From positions 1 to 18,159 of the forward strand of contig CALBMW010000282.1 of the NCBI GenBank assembly GCA_937896275.1: 18,159 bases of DNA, written 5' to 3'. The position numbers and the translations under genes are program-made. How positions within the stretch are numbered: position 1 is the stretch's first letter; each line of letters begins with the position of its first letter. Of the stretch, positions 13,896 to 18,159 are shown piece by piece. The DNA is from an uncultured Myxococcales bacterium (lineage in GTDB: Bacteria; Myxococcota_A; Bradymonadia; UBA7976; UBA1532). The notes beneath the pieces were generated by a model. That model had not been told where the DNA came from and ran no database searches. It was given only the letters and a program-made list of their open reading frames with translations.

Positions 13896-15857
13896 CTACT
13901 CGGTGATCAGGCGTTCGCCCGCGCCGCTGTCCGACCACGCGCGCGCCGCGGCGTCGGCCCACGCGCGCGCTGCCTCGTGCTGTCCACGGCGCCGCAGGAT
14001 CTCGGACACCAGGGCCAGGTTCTCGGACACGTGGCCGATCGGGGGCGCGTCGCGGATCGCCAACTGGAGCCAGGCCGCGGGCCCCGGCAGGTCGACCACT
14101 TCGGGCGCGGGTGGCTCGAGCGCGTCGGGGATGCCCGCGCGCAGGGCGGCCAGCGCGAGGCGCGCCTGGCCCAGGTGCCACGCCGACATCGCGCGATCGA
14201 CGGTCACCCGCGCCAGCACCGCGTCGCTCGCCGGTGAGCCGCTCGCCAGCGTCTCGGTGAGAGGGCTCAAGACCGCCTCGGCGTCGCGCTCTGCGTCTCC
14301 CACCGGGCAGGCGCGCGCGTCGGCCAACAGCCATGGACCCATGCACCCCGGCCGACCGAGCAGCCCGCCCAGGCCCAGGTTCTCATAGAGCGGCGGCCGC
14401 CCGACGTTGGCGGCCAGGAAGCGCCGCACGCGGTCCAGCCTGCCCCCCGGCCCGCGCAACGCGAAGGGCTCCAGATCCCCGTGCAGCCGGTACAGCCAGC
14501 CCCAGTACCACGACGAATCCGCCAGCCCGAAGGCCAGCACCACCACGTCGGGGCGCCGCCCCTCGACCGCCTGCAGGTAGAACAGCGGCCAGACCCAGTG
14601 GTCGCTGTCGACCACGACCACCGCGTCGGGCGGGGCCGTATCCAAGACCCCCTCGGCCAAGGCGCGCGCCAGCCGATCGTCGTGGCGAGTGCGCGCCCAC
14701 ACCGGCGGCGCGGCGATCCAGGCCGCCGCCACCGTGACCGCCGCCAACGCGCCCGCCAGCACGGCCGAGCGTCCGCCGCGCGACGCCATGTGCGCGACCA
14801 GGCCCGCGACCCCGGCGACCAGCACACCCACGGGCGGCGCGAGGTAGCCTGCATAGTCGGGGATGGCCGGATGGAAGATCGCGTTCGAGGCCAGCAGCAG
14901 CACGGTGAGCGTCAGGCCGATCAGCCCGTACGCGCGCCCGATGCCGAGCGTCCGACCCAAGGCCAACTGCGCGGCCGCGCCCACCAGCGCCACCGGCACC
15001 AGCCCCTCCGCCGTCGCCACGCGCACCCACCACCACGCGTGGCCCAACACCATGCCACCCGTCGCCCCGCGGTTGTGCCCGAAGTCGGCGCCGCTGAAGT
15101 AGAAACGCAGCGCCTCGGCGTCGATGGGCTGGCCCCACACGAACACACCGTCGCGTCCGGCCACGAGCGGCACGTACACATAGACCAGCAGGCCGGTCAG
15201 CCCGCCCAGGACCGCCAGCGCCACGCCCACCAGCGTCCAACGCCGCCGGAGGAGGGCCCACAGCAGCGCCGGCCCCGCGCTCAGCGCCGCGATGATCGCC
15301 GTGTAGGGGTTGGTCGCCGCGCACAGCCCCAGCGCCAGCCCCGCGCCGAGCCAGCCGCGCCCCCGCTCGAGCGCGTCCGCCATGCGCGCGGCCGCCCAGA
15401 CCGCCAGCAGCCCCGCCAGCGCGTAGACCTCGACCCGGCTGCCGTTCTCCCAGAACACCGGGTGCAGCAGCAGGGCGCCGACGACCACGGGCGCGATCCA
15501 GCGCGGCGCCGCGGGGGCCAACCGCTCGGCCAGGCTCACCAGCGGCAGCACCATCAGCGCCGTGGGGACGGCCGACAGCAGGTTCAGCACCCACAGCACC
15601 ATGCCCGATCCCGGCAGCGCGCTCGTCAGGAGCCACCCCAGCAGCGTGTGCAAGGGCTGGCCGATGGGATGCCCCAGGCCGCCCTGGACCGCCACCATCG
15701 CAAGCTCGGCGCTGTCGTAGAAGGCCAGATCGCGGCTCATTGTAGCCACGTAGACCGCCAGCACGCCGAGCGTGGCCCCCCACGCCTCGCGCCGCGCCCG
15801 GAGCGGCAGGCCGAAGGTGCGGGGCCCCCGCGCAGCGGGATCCGGCTCGGCGCTCAC
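13896..15857 (-). CDS. DUF2723 / GT117-type integral-membrane glycosyltransferase
   Basis: 653 residues. Seen: about ten to twelve membrane helices in the first 430 residues, with the conserved first-loop motif SRDLAFYD48SAE51 and the GHPIGQPLH stretch at 62-70, the signature of DUF2723 proteins. These are GT-C-fold enzymes that use lipid-linked sugars; the human relative TMEM260 is an O-mannosyltransferase. A soluble C-terminal part with VVVVDSDHWVWPLFYLQ (about 435-455) and a helical, TPR-like end follows. The GTG start at 15857 overlaps the stop of the upstream gene (GTGA) and sits shortly before the first helix. It is the last gene of the glycan operon and stops with TAG. Acceptor and sugar are unknown. 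Confidence 0.88.
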   Translation of the reverse strand: MSAEPDPAARGPRTFGLPLRARREAWGATLGVLAVYVATMSRDLAFYDSAELAMVAVQGGLGHPIGQPLHTLLGWLLTSALPGSGMVLWVLNLLSAVPTALMVLPLVSLAERLAPAAPRWIAPVVVGALLLHPVFWENGSRVEVYALAGLLAVWAAARMADALERGRGWLGAGLALGLCAATNPYTAIIAALSAGPALLWALLRRRWTLVGVALAVLGGLTGLLVYVYVPLVAGRDGVFVWGQPIDAEALRFYFSGADFGHNRGATGGMVLGHAWWWVRVATAEGLVPVALVGAAAQLALGRTLGIGRAYGLIGLTLTVLLLASNAIFHPAIPDYAGYLAPPVGVLVAGVAGLVAHMASRGGRSAVLAGALAAVTVAAAWIAAPPVWARTRHDDRLARALAEGVLDTAPPDAVVVVDSDHWVWPLFYLQAVEGRRPDVVVLAFGLADSSWYWGWLYRLHGDLEPFALRGPGGRLDRVRRFLAANVGRPPLYENLGLGGLLGRPGCMGPWLLADARACPVGDAERDAEAVLSPLTETLASGSPASDAVLARVTVDRAMSAWHLGQARLALAALRAGIPDALEPPAPEVVDLPGPAAWLQLAIRDAPPIGHVSENLALVSEILRRRGQHEAARAWADAAARAWSDSGAGERLITE

Positions 15858-17425
15858 CGCCTCATCTTGAGTAACTGGAGGGCGGTTCGGCCGATCGCCC
15901 GCGCGTTGAGCACCTTGGACCGGCCAGCCACCCGGGCCCGCGCGTCGATCTCGACCTCGACCGGGGGCAAGCCCGCGTCGCGCAGGTTCTGCCGGAAAGC
16001 GGTGCTGATCATCATCGAGTCGTCCTCGCGGGGGCCGAAGCGCTCCCACGCCTCGCGCGCGAACAGATAGTTGCCGCCGCTCTTGGCGACCTCGCCGGTC
16101 TTGAGACGGATGAACGTGTTGAGCGTCTGGCTGATGACCGTGCGGTACCAGGGGTCGTCTCGGCGCCGATAGACCGTGGTCAGCATCGGCGCCTCGTCAC
16201 GACGGCGAAACAGATCGAGCACGGTCTCCGGCGCGATCTGGCCGTCGGCGGGCACCCACGTCACGAAGCGACCGGAGGCGGCGTCGAAGCCCGTCCGCAG
16301 GGCGCCGCCGATGCCCTTGTTGGGCTGGCTGCAGACGGTCAGGCGCGGCACCTCGGACTGCAGGGCGCGCATCAACGCCAGCGTCTCGTCCTGGCTGCCG
16401 TCGTCGACGAGCACGATCTCGAAGTTCACGTGAGCGCCGGTGAGCGCTTCGACCAGCTCGTGCGTGACGGGCACGATGCAGTCCTGCTCGTTGTAGGCGA
16501 TGACCACCACCGACAGGTCGGGCGTGCCCGACGCGGGCGGCACGACCGGGGCCGCGGCGAAGAGGTAGAGCGACTGCAGCGTGTCGAGGGGGGCCAGCAG
16601 CCGCTTCAACAACGGGTGCCCGCGCAGCGCCTCCTCAGCCTGCTGCAGGTGCGGATCGAGCGGCACGAGCGCCGGGGTGAGGGCCTTGAACACCCGCGAC
16701 GCGACCCCGCCGCGGGTCGCCGCCACCGCGCCCTCGGTGCCGCCGACGAACCACGGCAGGAAGTGCGCCACCGTGGCCCGCGCGTAGGTCGGGCGCAGGC
16801 GACGACCGAAGCGCTCGACGTAGGCCCCTGTGGGGCGAAACTGCAATCGATACAGGAGGTTACCGAGGTCGTCGCGGCGCTCGTCCAGGCGCGTGGTCTC
16901 GTCGCCGCTGACCGGCTCCTTGAGCGCGACGACGCCGCCGGGGCGGACGGCGCGGACGCAGACGTCGACCAGACGCTCGACCTCGTCGTCGTCGAGGTAG
17001 GCGGCCACGCCGAAGACCAGCACCACGTCGAAGCGGTCGGTGGGCGTGAAGTCGAGGACCGAGGCGTGGACGATGCGCACTTTCTCCGCGAGGCCTCGCC
17101 GTTCGGCCTCGCGGGCCGCGACCTCGAGCAGCGCCGCGCTGGCGTCGACCAGCACCACCTCGGCCACGTCGGGGGCCAGCCACAGGGCGAGGCGACCGGC
17201 CCCGCCGCCCAGATCGAGCACGCGCATCCCCGGGCGCAGGTCGACGACGCGGCGCAGGTGAGCCTTCTCGAGACGATCGCGCAGCCGCACGACGGCCTTG
17301 TCCTCGGTCACGGTGCCCAGGAGCGCCAGATCGTCGTCCGACAGGGGCCCGAGGCCAGCCTTGCGGCGGGTGTCGGCGTCGTAGAAGGCCTCGTGCAAAC
17401 GGGCGGTGTCGTGGGAGTGGCTCAT
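15854..17425 (-). CDS. Methyltransferase fused to family 2 glycosyltransferase
   Basis: 523 residues with two enzymes in one chain. N-terminal (about 1-180): a class I SAM-dependent methyltransferase, with glycine-rich VLD71LGGGAG77, acidic D94 for the ribose, and VVLVFGVAAYL at about 134-144. The region at about 180-295 has no recognised motif and may form the acceptor or linker domain. C-terminal (about 303-523): a GT2 domain with SVVVIAYNEQ (305-314), VLVDDGSQDET (338-348) and VPADGQ (391-396), the nucleotide-sugar and metal-binding pattern of GT-A enzymes; no membrane helices follow, so it is probably cytoplasmic. The ATG overlaps the ATP-grasp stop (ATGA). No frame break is seen between the domains. 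It probably modifies and extends a glycan or lipid-linked intermediate; substrate unknown. Confidence 0.92.
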   Translation of the reverse strand: MSHSHDTARLHEAFYDADTRRKAGLGPLSDDDLALLGTVTEDKAVVRLRDRLEKAHLRRVVDLRPGMRVLDLGGGAGRLALWLAPDVAEVVLVDASAALLEVAAREAERRGLAEKVRIVHASVLDFTPTDRFDVVLVFGVAAYLDDDEVERLVDVCVRAVRPGGVVALKEPVSGDETTRLDERRDDLGNLLYRLQFRPTGAYVERFGRRLRPTYARATVAHFLPWFVGGTEGAVAATRGGVASRVFKALTPALVPLDPHLQQAEEALRGHPLLKRLLAPLDTLQSLYLFAAAPVVPPASGTPDLSVVVIAYNEQDCIVPVTHELVEALTGAHVNFEIVLVDDGSQDETLALMRALQSEVPRLTVCSQPNKGIGGALRTGFDAASGRFVTWVPADGQIAPETVLDLFRRRDEAPMLTTVYRRRDDPWYRTVISQTLNTFIRLKTGEVAKSGGNYLFAREAWERFGPREDDSMMISTAFRQNLRDAGLPPVEVEIDARARVAGRSKVLNARAIGRTALQLLKMRR

Positions 17426-18159
17426 GGCTCCACCGTGATGGCGGCGGCGACGCCGGCCGCGACCTCGGCCGCCAGGCGCTCGGCCGCCTCACGGGTCTGG
17501 CCCACCACCAGGCAGCTGCCCAGCAGCGACCACTCGTCCACCGCCATGGGCGCGGGGCGACCGTCGGGCGAGCCGATCCGAAGCGCGCGGACGTCGGGGC
17601 GATCTCGCCAGGGCGCGGCCGGATCGCCCTGAGCCGTCACGCGGCCACGGCCACGGGCGACGATCAGGCGCGAGGCCACCGCCTGCGCCCCGGTGCGCGC
17701 GAGGGCGGCGTGCGGCCTTCGCCCGAGGGCCGCGGTGACGGCGGCCGTGCTCAAATCGGCGCCGAAGGCGGTGCGCACCATCTCGGTGATCGAGCTGCCG
17801 CCCAAGCGCGGGTTGATCTCGATGAGCACGGTGCGATCATCCTCGCGGCGCAGGTCGAAGTTGAGCGGGCCGTGCGTGATGCCGACCGCCGCGGCGAAGC
17901 GCGCCACGTCGACCACCACCCGCGCCTGGGTGGCGGCGTCGAGGCCCGACGGCAGCGAGTGCCCGATGGGCGACACGAAGGGCGGCAGGTACTGATCGTC
18001 GAGCACGAAGGCTGCCGCGACCTCGCCCTCCCAGAAGAAGGCCTCGACCCCCACCGATCGGCCGCCGACGTAGGCCTGCAGCAGGACGCCGCTGCCAGAG
18101 GCGCCGTGGCCACGCGCGCGGTCGACCGCGGCGTCGAGGTCCGCGCGCCGCTCCACCAC
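17422..18159 (-). CDS. ATP-grasp enzyme (5' part outside window)
   Basis: 245 C-terminal residues are visible and the start lies past the right edge; the GTG at the edge is an internal Val codon. Seen: LLQAYVGGRSVGVEAFF (visible residues 26-42), FDLRREDDRTVLIEINPRLGG (101-121) with the Mg-ATP-binding E114-x-N116-x-R, and SSITEMV after it. This is the carboxylate-amine ligase type of ATP-grasp fold (biotin carboxylase/D-Ala-D-Ala ligase relatives), which couples an acid to an amine or thiol through an acyl phosphate. The end overlaps the methyltransferase-glycosyltransferase gene by four bases, so it shares the operon. The ligase substrate cannot be told from this part. Confidence 0.9.
   Translation of the reverse strand: MVERRADLDAAVDRARGHGASGSGVLLQAYVGGRSVGVEAFFWEGEVAAAFVLDDQYLPPFVSPIGHSLPSGLDAATQARVVVDVARFAAAVGITHGPLNFDLRREDDRTVLIEINPRLGGSSITEMVRTAFGADLSTAAVTAALGRRPHAALARTGAQAVASRLIVARGRGRVTAQGDPAAPWRDRPDVRALRIGSPDGRPAPMAVDEWSLLGSCLVVGQTREAAERLAAEVAAGVAAAITVEP

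Noticed and set aside
14481..16070. 529-codon plus frame opposite the DUF2723 gene
   Set aside because: Antisense shadow with basic, His/Arg/Gln-rich composition; the minus strand carries a membrane protein with family motifs.

Overview
The window is about 18 kb of very GC-rich DNA with strong G/C bias at third codon positions. It carries an aerobic or microaerobic Gram-negative gene set: a cbb3 oxidase locus, a Tat-type lipoprotein phosphatase and envelope glycan enzymes. The base composition, the fused CcoN-CcoO subunit, the HTTM protein and the PhoD lipoprotein would fit a myxobacterium or relative (Myxococcota, former Deltaproteobacteria). That placement is an inference; no rRNA or marker gene is present. 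No tRNA, rRNA, insertion sequence, integrase or CRISPR array was seen.

Left block (1-7667, all minus strand): a near-complete cbb3-type cytochrome c oxidase locus. In transcription order it holds a universal stress protein, then ccoS, a fused ccoNO, ccoQ, a single-heme ccoP, ccoG, ccoH/fixH, a TauE/SafE (DsbD_2-like) membrane protein, and the copper P-type ATPase ccoI, which runs off the left edge. Subunits and assembly factors (copper supply, CcoG, CcoH, CcoS) are together. Six of the seven junctions from ccoS to ccoI are 4-base stop/start overlaps (ATGA, GTGA or TTGA), so translation is probably coupled.

Middle block (7668-8395): about 730 bases with no intact gene. It holds a 240-base tandem array of twenty 12-base units at 7985-8224, an 8-bp-stem inverted repeat beside it, and a coding-like minus-strand tail at 7860-7970 whose frame is closed inside the array. 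This may be a broken repeat-protein gene and is the least explained part of the window.

Central genes (8396-13735): a multi-spanning HTTM (vitamin-K-carboxylase-like) membrane protein on plus; a PhoD-type phosphatase/phosphodiesterase with a Tat motif and lipobox on minus; a divergent left-handed beta-helix acyltransferase on plus; and a minus-strand ATPase that ends in a PD-(D/E)XK nuclease-like motif.

Right block (13896-18159, minus): three tightly overlapping genes, an ATP-grasp enzyme (cut by the right edge), a methyltransferase fused to a family 2 glycosyltransferase, and a DUF2723/GT117-type integral-membrane glycosyltransferase. They look like one operon that builds or attaches a glycan or glycolipid; the product is unknown.
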